A stretch of 64,000 nt of DNA from Mesorhabditis belari. Its lineage: Eukaryota; Nematoda; Chromadorea; Rhabditida; Rhabditidae. A program made the position numbers and the translations under genes. Location of the stretch: positions 310,001 to 374,000 of the forward strand of contig CAUEEP010000067.1 of NCBI GenBank assembly GCA_958450365.1. Reading direction: 5' to 3'. The notes beneath the pieces were generated by a model. It ran no database searches, was not told the DNA's origin, and was given only the letters and a program-made list of their open reading frames with translations. Below, one piece after another: positions 43,901-54,107 of this stretch. Position 1 is the first letter of the stretch. Each line of letters starts with the position of its first letter.

Positions 43901-44907
43901 GAAGTTCAACTTTGGCACAAAGACAAAGACTATAAATAAGGCAAAACTCTTTTTTTCTCTTTTTTTCATTTATAGCTTTAGTTTTTGTTAGTGAAACCAA
44001 TTTGCAGCACTTACATGCTAATTCTATATGAGCGTTCAAGATTTTAACCTTTAAACGACCTCACTTCGAAATTAAACTTGTCTTTTACTAAATAAGCTTT
44101 CTACGACAAATTTTAACAACTTTCCCCTGTGCTTTATTGCTCCACCGTTACAAAACCCTTCACCCTAATCCACTTTTCCGCCATATATGCAAATTTTTGT
44201 GGCGTCAATGTATGATCCTCTCTTTTCCCCTTCAATATCGCTTATCGAACATTGTTGAGCCTTTTTGTAGAGAGGTAAAAAGAGCGCTCATTCATTCAAA
44301 CACTAAAAGAGCGCTCATTCATTCAAACACTGCAAATTTGGGTTAATCCCCGGGGTCCATTTGATAGAAACGCGTGTGAAGAGCCACTTGAAATCAATCG
44401 AGTACGATCTCTTCATTTTTCAAGGGTATCAAAATCCGATACACTTCCGATTGATCAACTGCTTTTGAAAAGTTCTATTCATTTTGAGTGTTGTATTTTG
44501 TATTTTGAAAAGTTCAGTCGAGTATCTTGAAGTGAAAATAGTCTAGAGCAGAATACAGAATTCGAGAAAAATAATTTTGACTAATAATTTTTTAATTTAG
44601 ATTTGATAGAGAAATTTTACACTTGTTCATTAGAGAGAGTAAGGAAAATGGCAAGCTCAAAATATTCAATAATTATTTATTTTCATAACAAGAAACTGTA
44701 TTTCCAGAAAATCCCATAAGGATTAATAATAATAATAATAAGTTTGTTAATAAGGAAACCAAGCTTGCCTTCTGTAGCTAAATTGGTAAACCATATGGTT
44801 AAATATAAGAAGAATAATTTTACCCGAGCTAAGTGCAATCTTTGCCCGCTAAAGTTTAATGTTTCAGCGATATTTGTCATGTTTTATCACTTACGGGTAG
44901 TTTAGAT
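43901..44907. other. No convincing gene
   Basis: The plus frame 44137-44346 contains PLQYRLSNIVEPFCREV and a perfect 21-bp tandem duplication at its end (AAAAGAGCGCTCATTCATTC). The minus frame 44683-44880 is hydrophobic. Neither is recognised. Confidence 0.3.
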
Positions 44908-45582
44908 TAGAGTGTGTTCCTTGCAGACAACGCGTTTTCTAAAAAGCGCGCGCCAAGGATAAGCTACCGTAACCCTATGCTTTGCATCAGCAAATTTTTC
45001 AAAATGCAAATGTACATTAAAATCTTGCGCTCTTTTTTTCTATTACTCTTTCCTTAGCTCGATTACTCTTTCCTTAGCTCTATTACTCTTGCCTTAACTC
45101 TATTACTCTTTCCTTAGCTCTATTACTCTTTCCTTAGCTCTATTACTCTTTCCTTAGCTCTATTACTCTTTCCTTAGCTCTATTACTCTTTCCTTAGCTC
45201 TATTACTCTTTCGCTAAAACTTAAAATTTTTTAAATGCTATTTAAAATTAAAGAAAACATTTAAAACGGGAAAACTTAAGAAACACTATTAAAAAATTAT
45301 ATTATTTACGAATTTACCAGGCCTATTGTCTACATTTGCACTAGAACCATTCCAAAAAAAAATTCCACGCCCTAAAAAACCTAAATCCTTAAATAAAACT
45401 ATCCATTACTATATTTTAAGAAAAGTTTGCAAATTTTTTTCGCGCGACCTTTATAGCTTTGCTTAAAAAGCGCACCTTTTAGAAAACGCATTGTCGGAAG
45501 TTTGTCGGATCAATTGTCTGACAAAAAAGTTGTCAATGAAAATTTGTCTGACAAATTGTCTGTCAACAAGGAGCACACTCTA
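44908..45582. mobile_element. TAGAGTGTG-ended TIR element with internal minisatellite, copy 2
   Basis: Reverse complement of 28747-29493, with the same ends (TAGAGTGTGTTCCTTGCAG and AAGGAGCACACTCTA) and the 20-bp array at 45040-45213 (CTATTACTCTTTCCTTAG, about 8.7 units). The array-length difference accounts for most of the size difference. Confidence 0.8.
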
Positions 45583-45907
45583 GTTTAGATTATGTTAAGC
45601 TCTTTAAATTTTGATTTATTTATTAGAAAAAGCATCTGGAAAAGTTTTAAACACTTTTAAACACTCTAGATTAAATGAAATTGAAGAATGAAAGAAAAAT
45701 TGTGCAGTGGCGGTTATCTACTTGTTTGCTCGAGATAGGTGAACCCTTTAGAACGCCTTGTTTGACCTTTATTTGACCCATTATTTAAACAGAAAAAATT
45801 TGTTTGACCAAATTTGTTCAAACAATGATTTGCTTGAGAGGGACGCCCTCTAATAATAGCTGCATAAAGCTTTGATCTCCTTTCTGGTTCATGCTGACTG
45901 ATGCTAT

Positions 45908-45985
45908 TATGGCCGACTGGTTAAGAGCCATGTATCTTAGCCGAGAGGTTAAGGGTTCAATACTGCTGGAGGATTCAATCCTGTT
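45908..45985 (+). repeat. tRNA-like (Leu/Ser-type) SINE head or pseudogene
   Basis: A-box TGGCCGACTGGTTAAGAG and B-box-like GGGTTCAATACT with plausible spacing. No paired acceptor stem. It is followed by TTCAATCCTGTTC duplicated and then a TACCGTATT element. Confidence 0.4.
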
Positions 45986-46014
45986 CAATCCTGTTCGTTC
46001 TTTTGTCCCCCACA

Positions 46015-46236
46015 GACCGTATTCTCTCTAATAGTAGTGCATCGCGCCGAGCCGAGTTGATGACAATTTTACAGTTCCCAAGTTTTCACAGAAGCTCAAC
46101 TCTCTAATCACCCATTAGATCTCATCGTCAGCTACATTTTCCGACCCCACATCGATAGGTTCTGATAAGCGGTTCTAGAGATTTCAAGCAATTTAGGCAA
46201 CGCTCAGGGTGCATTACTATTAGAGAGAAGACGGTA
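46015..46236. mobile_element. TACCGTATT-family element, copy 6
   Basis: The ends ACCGTATTCTCTCTAATAG and CTATTAGAGAGAAGACGGTA and the core CCCCACATCGATAGG match the other copies. 222 bp. Confidence 0.8.
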
Positions 46237-46653
46237 TATGGGTTTTTTTTTGTGAATAAATGTGTTCTTTCATTCCCCGGTTACCAAGAGAAACCCGGTG
46301 TGTGATGATTGAGCAAAAATTTTGAGGCTAAAGAAAGCAGAGTTTTCTCACGCTAAAAAGAAAAATGAAAAGAGAAGCTAAAGGTAAAATGAAAAGTACA
46401 AACTGTAGTTCCTAGTAATAGTAAATATAGAATTTTCACAATATTATCGTTCTATTGCTATTTTCCTACTTGAGCTCACTATAATATCTTTTTGCACTTC
46501 GTCAATCGAGGGTTTCAACGATAATATTTGATTGTCTTTGGATTGTCTATTTCTTATTTATTCATTTTGTTTTGATGAAAATGAAAGGCTATTAATAGTT
46601 CTGAAGCCTTGAACAAAATCTGAGAAAAAGGACCTTACCCCCTCATGCAAAAG
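46237..46653. other. Intronic or intergenic, nothing recognised
   Basis: AT-rich. If the SH2 gene continues downstream on the minus strand this would be intron, but no second-half SH2 exon was found here. Confidence 0.35.
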
Positions 46654-46888
46654 TACAGTACTGGACAATGAAATATGATATTTGAATAACGATCGTCACT
46701 TTCGCGCGTCTATAACTCCCTTGTCTTTGAGTTTAAACTATTAGTGTTATACATTTTCTGAAAGCTCTTTTCAAGGGCTACACAATGGTAATATTAATAT
46801 TTAGAAATACGGTAAAGCCAAGGGAGTTCCAGACGCTCGAAAGTGACGATCTTTTTTCAAATATGATATTTCATTGTCCAGTAGTGTA
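46654..46888. mobile_element. TACAGTACTGGACAATG hairpin element, copy 1
   Basis: The ends TACAGTACTGGACAATGAAA and TTTCATTGTCCAGTAGTGTA are inverted. Inner arms pair further (CGATCGTCACTTTCGCGCG and inverse). About 235 bp, non-coding. Confidence 0.75.
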
Positions 46889-46988
46889 GGTTCCTATCCT
46901 TAAAAAAGATTGCTTACAATAATCCTGCCGCCCTCTGTACGCTTAATATAACCCAATCTCGTAGTCAAATAAAGAAATCTTGTCTTAC

Positions 46989-47121
46989 CTGACTTTCCGA
47001 GTCTCTCACAAGGAAATCTCCTTGTGTTGCTCGATCGAGGATCCTCTCGGCTTGTTGTCTTGTGATCGGACCCGAATACCAGGGCTCTTTTGAGTAATCA
47101 CCAGGATCAGTGGCTTGATAG
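46989..47121 (-). CDS. Exon encoding the N-terminal half of an SH2 domain
   Basis: On the minus strand, acceptor ATCTTTTAG and donor CAG|GTAAGACAAG bound 133 nt that read YQATDPGDYSKEP, WYSGPITRQQAERIL, then GDFLVRDSES. This is the start of an SH2 domain: the WY/WF entry, the alpha-A helix with the ITRxQAE pattern, and the FLVR strand whose Arg binds phosphotyrosine, followed by DSES of the BC loop. SH2 domains dock onto phosphotyrosine in signalling adaptors and kinases. The wording is closest in my memory to adaptor and Nck/Shc-like or Src-family SH2s, but the family cannot be fixed from half a domain. The exon has phase 2 at its start and phase 0 at its end. No adjacent exons were found; it lies between two copies of one hairpin element. 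Confidence 0.8.
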
Positions 47122-47200
47122 CTAAAAGATTTGTTAAAATTTCATCAATCATCAGCAAATTCTAGCTTTTCAAGGAAAACCCAGCTTTGTTTCAGTCAGA

Positions 47201-47436
47201 TACAGTACTGGACAATGAAATATGATATTTGAATAACGATCGTCACTTTCGCGCGTCTGTAACTCCCTTGTCTTTGAGTTTAAACTATTAGTGTTATACA
47301 TTTTCTGAAAGCTCTTTTCAAGGGCTACACAATGGTAATATTAATATTTAGAAATACGGTAAAGCCAAGGGAGTTACAGGCGCGCGAAAGTGACGATCTT
47401 TTTTCAAATATGATATTTCATTGTTCAGTAGTGTAT
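47201..47436. mobile_element. TACAGTACTGGACAATG hairpin element, copy 2
   Basis: Nearly identical to 46654-46888 in the same orientation (differences include TCTGTAACTCC for TCTATAACTCC and TTGTTCAG for TTGTCCAG). The long plus-strand ORF starting inside it is not accepted as a gene. Confidence 0.75.
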
Positions 47437-48156
47437 ATTAGTGACTTCTGTGCCACAATTTTGGCACAATTAGTTCAAACGTTCGGTGGAGGCAATTTCC
47501 CGAGATCCAAGCTCACAAAATCTCTTTTTTCCCCTCTCGGCGGCAAATCAATTTACCACACTTCTCATTTTCACACACTCCTTTCCTCCAATAACATTTC
47601 TAACAAGCTTTCCAACAAACTTTCCAACAACAATAGCAACAATACTTTCAGTTTCTTAGACTTTTACAAAATACCTTACAAATTCTTGAGAAAATTCTTA
47701 AGAAAATGCCCTTTTTAAATGGATTTTGCTCTAATCTTGAATGAATCTTGACTTTTTAAGTTTAATTTTTGAAAATTTTGATTCTTTTCGCTTGTATCGG
47801 ACCTTTTTCTTTAAAAAAAATATTTTTAAAGTATTTTTAAAGTAACTACTGCAATTACTTACATTTTTCTTTTCTTTTTACTTTTCTATTGCAATTTTTT
47901 CTTAGTTTTCCGCAGAAAGAAATGCTAATTATAAATTACAGACCTCGATCGTCTTTTTTTTTTTTTCGTCATTTCTGAGATTTTCATCTCTTGAGAAAAA
48001 GGAAAAAGAGAAAATAAGGGAGCAAAAAGTTTTCTAATCTTTCTTCAGTTATAAGCACTTGAAATGTTTCACCCTTTTTGTCTAATTCTGATTTTTGTCT
48101 CGAAAAACTAATTGTTGAAAGATTTCAACTATAGTTTCCCATCCAGATATAGCCAA
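47437..48156. other. One coding-like minus-strand interval, otherwise AT-rich
   Basis: On the minus strand about 47468-47548 reads IDLPPRGEKRDFVSLDLGKL then PPPNV before a TGA. It could be the end of an upstream exon of the SH2 gene, but its donor phase does not match the SH2 exon and the acceptor is unclear. Confidence 0.2.
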
Positions 48157-48424
48157 CCGTAGATACTGTAATAGTACCCCACCCCCATAATGACGGTGCG
48201 GAGTGTTGTGTAGTCTGGCTTTGGACGCGTTTTTCTCGACACTGGTTTATGGTATAATGGGTGCTTAGGTATCAAAAAATAGCCCTGAATTTCAGCTATT
48301 TTTTTGATACCTAAGCGCGCATTTTAGCACAAACCAGTGTCGAGAAAAACGCGTCCAAAGCTAGGCTACGCAACGCTCCTCACCGTCATTATGGGGGTGG
48401 GGGTACTATTACAGTATTTACCGT
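48157..48424. mobile_element. GTAATAGTACCCCACCCCC hairpin element, copy 1
   Basis: Almost a complete palindrome of about 265 bp: left arm GTAATAGTACCCCACCCCCA ... CGTTTTTCTCGACACTGG, right arm the inverse, ending TATTTACCGTA. The loop is near TCAGCTATTTTTTTGATACC. Confidence 0.8.
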
Positions 48425-48740
48425 ATGCACTTGGTCCGGTTCTCGGTCCGATTTTCGGTCTCGGTCCGATCTCGACGCGGCCCAGCTTGAAACTCTAGCT
48501 TTTCAGTCCGATCTCGGTCCGCGCCGGACCACGACGGGACCACGACCGGACCTCGACCGGACCACGACCGGACCCAGACCAAAAGCCGGACCATAGCCCT
48601 GAATTTCAGCTATTTTTTGATATCTAAGCGCGCATTGTAGCATAAACCCGTGTCGAGAAAAACGCGTCCAAAGCTAGGCTACGCAACGCTCCTCACCGTC
48701 ATTATGGGGGTGGGGGTACTATTACAGTATTCACGGAAAG
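48425..48740. repeat. GC-rich GGTCCGATCTCG tract and half hairpin element
   Basis: 48430-48590 is a degenerate tandem of CGGTCCGAT/CGACCGGACCA that can fold on itself. 48588-48738 is the right half of the hairpin element (GCATAAACCCGTGTCGAG, CCGTCATTATGGGGGTGG). Confidence 0.65.
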
Positions 48741-49379
48741 TTGTTCTTAGAGACAATCTTCTCCCAAGTTTGAGCCAAAGCCGAGGCATAGCCAAGCAAA
48801 ACCAGAAGATTAGTTCGAAAAGAAAAGTAGAATTTCGAAAATTTGCTGATAATCGATAATCTACGACTAAAAGCTAGCACAATCTTTTAGTTTGATGCTT
48901 GAAATTGCTTAAAATTGTAAAACAACAAGCAAATTTGGTTTTTGGGTCTAGCTCTGGATCTGTCTCAAGTTTTTTTGAATTTCTTGGACTTAGTTTACGA
49001 TTGACTTAGCTAGATTGACTCGGCTAGATTAGAAATGGCCTTTTGCTTTTTAGAACAACCTTGATTAAGCCTCTTTTTGTCAAAATACTCTAACTCTAAT
49101 ATTTTAAGAAAATTTTGTATTGTCAGCTCCGAGCCAAACTGATATTTTAGTTACTATTGTTATTATTGAATGATTTGCCTATTCGTATGCAAATGTGTCC
49201 TCCCCATCCGCTCTCTTTAACTTAGCCCAAATTCTAGTCCACATCGGTTGATACCTAGGAACGAATAGTATGAAAAAGTCCGTCTTTGTTTACTTGAAGT
49301 GATATTTCTTTAGATTTATGAAAAAAGATTCATTTAACTTTGAACTTTTGCTTAATTTCTAGATGAACTGGTTAAAGAA
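48741..49379. other. No supportable gene
   Basis: AT-rich with a few tandem words (GACTTAGCTAGATTGACTCG). No coding evidence. Confidence 0.4.
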
Positions 49380-50045
49380 TGGCCCACAACGAGTACGTAG
49401 TTTGAAAAAAGCCATTTGTCTTCAAATCAAAAATCTAAGCACTAACAATTCTTAAATGATGTCCAACTAAGAGAAAAAAATGCAAAAAGAATCGATTTCG
49501 ACTTGTCAATTTTTTGTTGATAGGTCGAGAAATTTTGTCTTTTGACCTAATCAATTCTCCTAAGATATCCCAGTTGCAATTGTTCAAATTCCACTTTCCT
49601 GGGCCAATTTTTTGCGTAGATTCCAAAAACACACTTTCAGCACGATTTGACGACGGTATCGCGATGAAAAGTGACTTTGAAAATTTCTAGGTTTCAACTT
49701 TGGTGTTCAGAAGGGCAAAAACCTGAATAAAATGAAAACATAGAAAAACTACTATCATCGTGTAGAGCTCAATCTGAGCTTTCAGAATACATAACACTTA
49801 CGGGTTCTGTCAAGTACATCTGTAGATATGGCGTATCAAAGTTGGTGAACTCCATGGCCAGCACCGTTGATGTTTTGATTAAGTCAAAAAAAAAAAAATT
49901 TCTCGACCTATCAACAAAAAATTGACATGTCGAAATTGATTCTTTTTGCATTTTTTCTCTTAGTTGGACATCATTTAAGAATTCTTAGTGCTTAGATTTT
50001 TGATTTGAAGACAAAAATTTTTGTACTCGTTGTGTGGCCTGCTTT
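49380..50045. mobile_element. Inverted-arm element with coding-like centre
   Basis: Arms 49380-49540 and 49893-50045 are inverted (GATGTCCAACTAAGAG, AAATTGTTAGTG-like, CAATTTTTTGTTGATAGG). Between them the minus strand has two coding-like intervals: about 49801-49880 (LIKTSTVLAMEFTNFD, then LQMYLTEP, ending at a GTAAGTG donor) and about 49545-49650 (KIGPGKWNLNNCNWDILGEL). The second resembles the linker after the endonuclease of LINE elements (W-N-x-x-x-x-x-WD pattern), weakly. The centre may be a relic of a captured or autonomous gene. Confidence 0.4.
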
Positions 50046-50406
50046 CCTCTAAAAACTCTTGGTTTCATACTTTTGTTCGGCACTGTTGAAAGGTATAATT
50101 CTATTTTAAATCTTTTGCCTTATAAACTTTAATTTTCTCCTCCATTTTTACATTTTTTTGTGAATTTTGCTAATCTCTGTGTAGTGAAGATGGTTATTTT
50201 GTGTGAAAGCCTCTCCTTTTCTCATCACCCTTTACTCATAATCTGGATTTTCACAAGTGGAACTCTTTCGGATAAGATGACCTCAGCATTATAATTGACC
50301 CCCTTTTGAAACAGCCCATCTACTCATCAAAGCTGCTAATAGTAAGCTGGAGTTCGTTTACTACAATAAGCCATTACAAAGCAGCTTCATTCTGCAAGTG
50401 AGCTAA
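50046..50406. other. Nothing recognised
   Basis: No ORF, repeat or RNA. Confidence 0.4.
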
Positions 50407-50819
50407 CTAGACCTTAAGAAGTTAGTCTAGACCTTCTATGACCTTAAGAAGTTAGTCTAGACCTTCTATGACCTTAAGAAGCTAGTCTAGACCTTCTATG
50501 ACCTTAAGAAGCTAGTCTAGACCTTCTATGACCTTAAGAAGTTAATCTAGACCTTCTATGACCTTAAGAAGCTAGTCTAGACCTTCTATGACCTTAAGAA
50601 GTTAATCTAGACCTTCTATGACCTTAAGAAGCTAGTCTAGACCTTCTATGACCTTAAGAAGCTAGTCTAGACCTTCTATGACCTTAAGAAGTTAATCTAG
50701 ACCTTCTATGACCTTAAGAAGTTAGTCTAGACCTTCTATGACCTTAAGAAGTTAGTCTAGACCTTCTATGACCTTAAGAAGTTAGTCTAGACCTTCTATG
50801 ACCTTAAGAAGTTAGTCTA
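50407..50819. repeat. 30-bp minisatellite
   Basis: About 13.5 units of CTATGACCTTAAGAAG plus TTAGTCTAGACCTT. Three variants at one position (GTTAGT, GCTAGT, GTTAAT) alternate without a simple order. Units are directly adjacent, so it is not CRISPR. Confidence 0.95.
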
Positions 50820-51357
50820 AAGAATTTATGCTGATCAAAATATTGCTTTTATAAGTGAAATCGGAGTCATAATTTCATAATCATAATTTCGAGGTTTGAT
50901 TTTTGAAACTCCTTATAGAACTTTAAACGTGTTTAACGTTTGATCGAGTGCTCCGTAGCAAAAAAGAAAAGCAGGGCCATGATCAGCATGAGATTCTGCG
51001 TCGAATGGCTTATGTGATTTGGCCAATATATCCAATTGACCTTCCCTTGTTGAACTTTTCATAGACGCTAAAGAAATACTGATTCAGAATACTGATGAAT
51101 CTTGAAAATTTGCATTTTCTTGTCCTTACACAGCTTACACAGCATCAATCAATCCCGCAAAAAGAAGGCTTTCGATTTGTCATTTTTTTTCCGTCAAACA
51201 GGAGCGACTCCTAAATTCTCAGTCATCGGGCGACTACTGATGGAATGCTTTTCGAAGGACAACACACAAGGGGAAGAGACAGTGCTTTGTCGGGGGCTAC
51301 ACGATGATTATTTCTTGTTGACACACACACACACACATACATACACATTCGAGCGAG
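50820..51357. other. No firm gene; (CA)n at 51320-51346
   Basis: The plus frame 51102-51413 covers the CA repeat. Composition rises to near-balanced GC from 51200 on, as might be seen at a 5' UTR or exon. Confidence 0.3.
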
Positions 51358-51483
51358 ATGGGGACTGTCCTCCACAAAAGAGAAGCCGAACTTTTGAAGA
51401 GAAGAATACATAGAGAAAATTTGAGAGAATTTGCCGCTAATAGCCACGATTCCGCGCTTTCCGCTTTTGGGTCAGATGTTTGA
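51358..51483 (+). CDS. Small ORF, unrecognised 41-aa peptide
   Basis: From ATG at 51358 to TGA at 51481-51483 the frame reads MGTVLHKREAELLKRRIH, then RENLREFAANSHDSALSAFG. It is a strongly helical, basic-acidic pattern in a stretch of near-balanced composition. It overlaps a longer plus frame in another phase. It may be a small protein, an exon or chance. No family is recognised. Confidence 0.25.
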   Translation: MGTVLHKREAELLKRRIHRENLREFAANSHDSALSAFGSDV

Positions 51484-51935
51484 AATTCTCAATCAATAAT
51501 GGAATCCTTTAGAAATCTTTCGAATCTTTTTCAAACGTGTAAAATGCCTTTGTTGCCTTTGCCTTTCTCATTGTCAGCTTTCTAGATTTCGCAAATTTTC
51601 GAATACTTTTAATTCTGTACTTTGTGATTGTAACAATGTCATGTTCGTTCTAGCAAAATAACAATAGAATCGTTTGATTACTAGATTTCTATTATTACAA
51701 TAGAGTACATCTAAAGCCGTTAACGCCGTTAGCCGCTAGCCGTTAACCAATGATTTTTGATGAGTTTAAAGAAACTAAATCACTCTATTTGTTTAGCCAA
51801 GTACTTTGAGTCGAACTTTTTCAACAAACGTTTCCCATGGTTTTGTGCTGTCTATAAAATGTATTCTACGTAGCTTTAACTCTATACAATCCATTTTTAA
51901 AGCTATAATTTGCATAATGGATTTGAAATTGGATA
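51484..51935. other. Nothing recognised
   Basis: AT-rich; contains CCGTTAACGCCGTTAGCCGC-like self-similar words at 51716-51745. Confidence 0.4.
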
Positions 51936-52467
51936 TATTGGGTTGGTGAATTGAAAAATGCGAGACTTTGAACTAAAATTTATTCAACATAAAACCATCA
52001 ATTCATTCCAAATAATTTCCATTATTATTGACGACTTCTGCCCATTTTACAGGCAATTTGCGGATTCCTCGTTCGTAGTAGGAGTTTGGTTTGTGTGTGA
52101 GACAAGTGGGAGACTCAAAAATGGAGGACTGGAGACTGGAGAAGGACTTCCAGTTTGAGCACTTTCTTCAAAAGAAACCCATTTTGGTGTCAATAGAAAA
52201 GTTGTAGAGAATCAAAAATTAGGCTTATAGCCAAATTTCCAAAAAGATAAACTTAGCAATTTCGCTTAAAATGCAAGTTTTGTGAAAATTCGTAAATTTG
52301 GCATTCTTGAAAATCAGTTTTTGAATCGTTCTGAAAATTTGAATATAAGCTTGATTTTTGATTCTCTACAACTTTTCCATTGACACCAAAATGGGTTTCT
52401 TTTGAAGAAAGTGCTCAAACTGTCACAAATGACAATAGCCGGCAGTTTTCAATTCACCAACGCAATA
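51936..52467. mobile_element. TATTGGGTTGGTG-family non-autonomous element, complete copy
   Basis: Left end TATTGGGTTGGTGAATTG, right end CAATTCACCAACGCAATA, about 532 bp. The interior has a central inverted pair (ACCCATTTTGGTGTCAAT / ATTGACACCAAAATGGGT). The inverted partner is 13021-13535. Confidence 0.75.
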
Positions 52468-52644
52468 GATTGAGATTAGCCTTGATTTGTGGAGAAGTCG
52501 ATGTTCAATTTGAGGATTCGGAGCCAGCCAGATTAGTTTGGAAAGGGAGAGGGAAGGGACTTATGTAAAAGCCCTGCGCCAGATGAAAAGCGATTACGCG
52601 ACCGCACAAAGAACACACAGAACACACAAATTTTAAGCGGACAT

Positions 52645-52694
52645 ATTTTGTGACATATGACAATAGCCGGCAGTCTTCAATTCACCAACCCTAT
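52645..52694. repeat. Solo end of the TATTGGGTTGGTG family
   Basis: GACAATAGCCGGCAGTCTTC followed by AATTCACCAACCCTATA is a second right end 177 bp beyond the complete copy, same orientation. The spacer contains GAAAAGCGATTACGCGACCG, related to about 40810. Confidence 0.65.
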
Positions 52695-53100
52695 AGTACA
52701 TCTAAACTTTAACAGATCATTTTCTTAAGGCTTTTTAAAAGATTGAATTTTAAGAGATAATTTAAGATAAATTTTAGAGAGTATTTGCTTGAATTGACTA
52801 TTCACCAGATGTGGTGAAGGAATTCAGTCAATTTTGTATTTAGTTCCTTATTTCTCTAAATTTGGTTGCTAATCTCCCTAAATTTGGTTCCTTATCTCTA
52901 CAATTTGGTTCCTTATCTCGCTAAAACCAAGCGCTTCAAGATCATTCTATTTGTTTGTTAAAGTTTTATAAGAACCAACAGAACGCCTAATGGCTGGCTG
53001 CCTCGGAAATTGTAAAAATGATTGCCAGAGACGTACTTCCTGTGTTGGAAAACCCTCACATGACCTCACAAACCTCACAATTTCAGCCTAAAATGCAAAT
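52695..53100. other. Short tandem words only
   Basis: 52840-52925 repeats CTCTAAATTTGGTTCCTTAT about four times imperfectly. No gene. Confidence 0.5.
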
Positions 53101-53104
53101 TGCA

Positions 53105-53172
53105 CCGTTGGCGCAGTGGATAATCGCCTCACGCGCACACGACCCGGGTTCGACTCCCGCCAGTGACCGCTG
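53105..53172 (+). repeat. tRNA-like unit
   Basis: A-box TTGGCGCAGTGG and B-box GGGTTCGACTCC are close to consensus and the T stem pairs (CGGG/CCCG). The acceptor strands (about GCACCGT and CAGTGAC) do not pair and the anticodon arm is irregular, so I call it a tRNA-derived repeat or pseudogene. Confidence 0.4.
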
Positions 53173-53283
53173 ACTTTGATTATTTGCAAGAATTTCTTTA
53201 AAAGACATGACTACATGAAATTTGATCAGATACGTTTACGAAGCGTTCTTCAAAAACCAAATTTATCTAGTCAAGCGCTAGCA

Positions 53284-53662
53284 CAGGGTGGCTGAAAATT
53301 AAGTGCGCCAAAGAAAACGCCATAATTTAATTTTCTTTCAAAGAAAATGTAAAAATATTTATTTATATAATAGTTGTAACAAAAGCATTTAATAATCACA
53401 AGAAATTTTCGAAGTGGCCTCCATCCGCTTTGATACAGGCTTCAATTCGCTTCTTTACAGAATCGACGGTGCGGCGGAGACAATTTGCATCTAAGTCGTT
53501 CAAGATTTTGATCAATTCTCGACGTAAATCATTCAAATTGGTGATTTTCCTATTTCTCAATTGTTCTTCCATAAAACCCGAAACCGAAAAGTCCAACGGA
53601 TTGAGATCCGGGCTGTTTGTAGGCCATTGATCCTTGATCAATGATGATCCAAAAATGATCAA
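53284..53662 (-). pseudogene. Mariner-type transposase, 3' end with terminal repeat
   Basis: The minus-strand frame 53396-53662 encodes QWPTNSPDLNPLDFSV, then GFMEEQLRNRKITNLNDLRR, then RRTVDSVKKRIEACIKADGG and HFENFL. This is the end of a mariner/IS630-type transposase: the SPDLNPLD catalytic block, the C-terminal helices and the GGHFE ending. The usual SVWG Trp is Ser here (DFSVSG). Sequence upstream of about 53662 is lost at a short direct repeat (GATCATTTTTGGATCATC-like). GGTGGCTGAAAATTAAGTGC at 53288 is likely the inner part of the terminal repeat. A 5'-truncated, dead copy. Confidence 0.8.
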
Positions 53663-54034
53663 TGATGATCCAAAAAAGAGCCAATTTTGGTTTCGAGAAA
53701 GCGAATTGTTGTTTTGTATTGTATACTAGACAAGCAGCTTTTTGTTGTTAGTTTGCCTGAAGTGCCTGAAGTAAGTGCCTGAAGCAAGTGCGTTACGCGA
53801 CAAGGATATTCTGTAGTCAAATCTACCGACACCAATCCATTTCCTAGTCCATTTCTTTACGAAATTCTCTGCGTCTTGAAATGATGATATCGCTTAAGGC
53901 TTTAAGAACTGATTATCCGTCTTTTCTCGCTCTTTTCTCAGTTTTCCTCATCTTCAGCCTGCTAATTTTAGCCTCACCACTAATTTAGCAAAATCATCAG
54001 CTGAAGTGGGTCCAAATTCCCCAAATAATCAGCG
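53663..54034. other. Nothing recognised
   Basis: Short direct repeats of AAGTGCCTGAAG only. Confidence 0.4.
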
Positions 54035-54107
54035 ATGCCCGGAAAAAAGCACAAATCCGGAAAATCAGAGTTAATCCGCCAAGAGAAATCCGTCAAAATC
54101 GCTCCAT
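54035..54107 (+). CDS. Possible first exon, unrecognised
   Basis: ATG at 54035 opens a frame reading MPGKKHKSGKSELIRQE then KSVKIAP, ending before a possible donor (CCAT|GTGCGTTTG). It is Lys-rich with non-random codons, and there is no in-frame stop to 54107. A possible next exon with matching phase begins at about 54239 (acceptor TTTATTTTGCAG, frame SLYFAWGLKNFTLGASS). Neither part is recognised. Confidence 0.3.

Noticed and set aside
47332..47718. 128-codon plus-strand ORF
   Set aside because: Starts inside a hairpin element, has low-complexity SNKLSNN, and no recognisable domain or splice context.
50407..50819. Regular 30-bp repeats suggestive of CRISPR
   Set aside because: Units are contiguous with no spacers, and the host is a eukaryote.
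53105..53172. Functional tRNA gene
   Set aside because: Good A and B boxes and T stem, but the acceptor strands do not pair and the anticodon arm is irregular.
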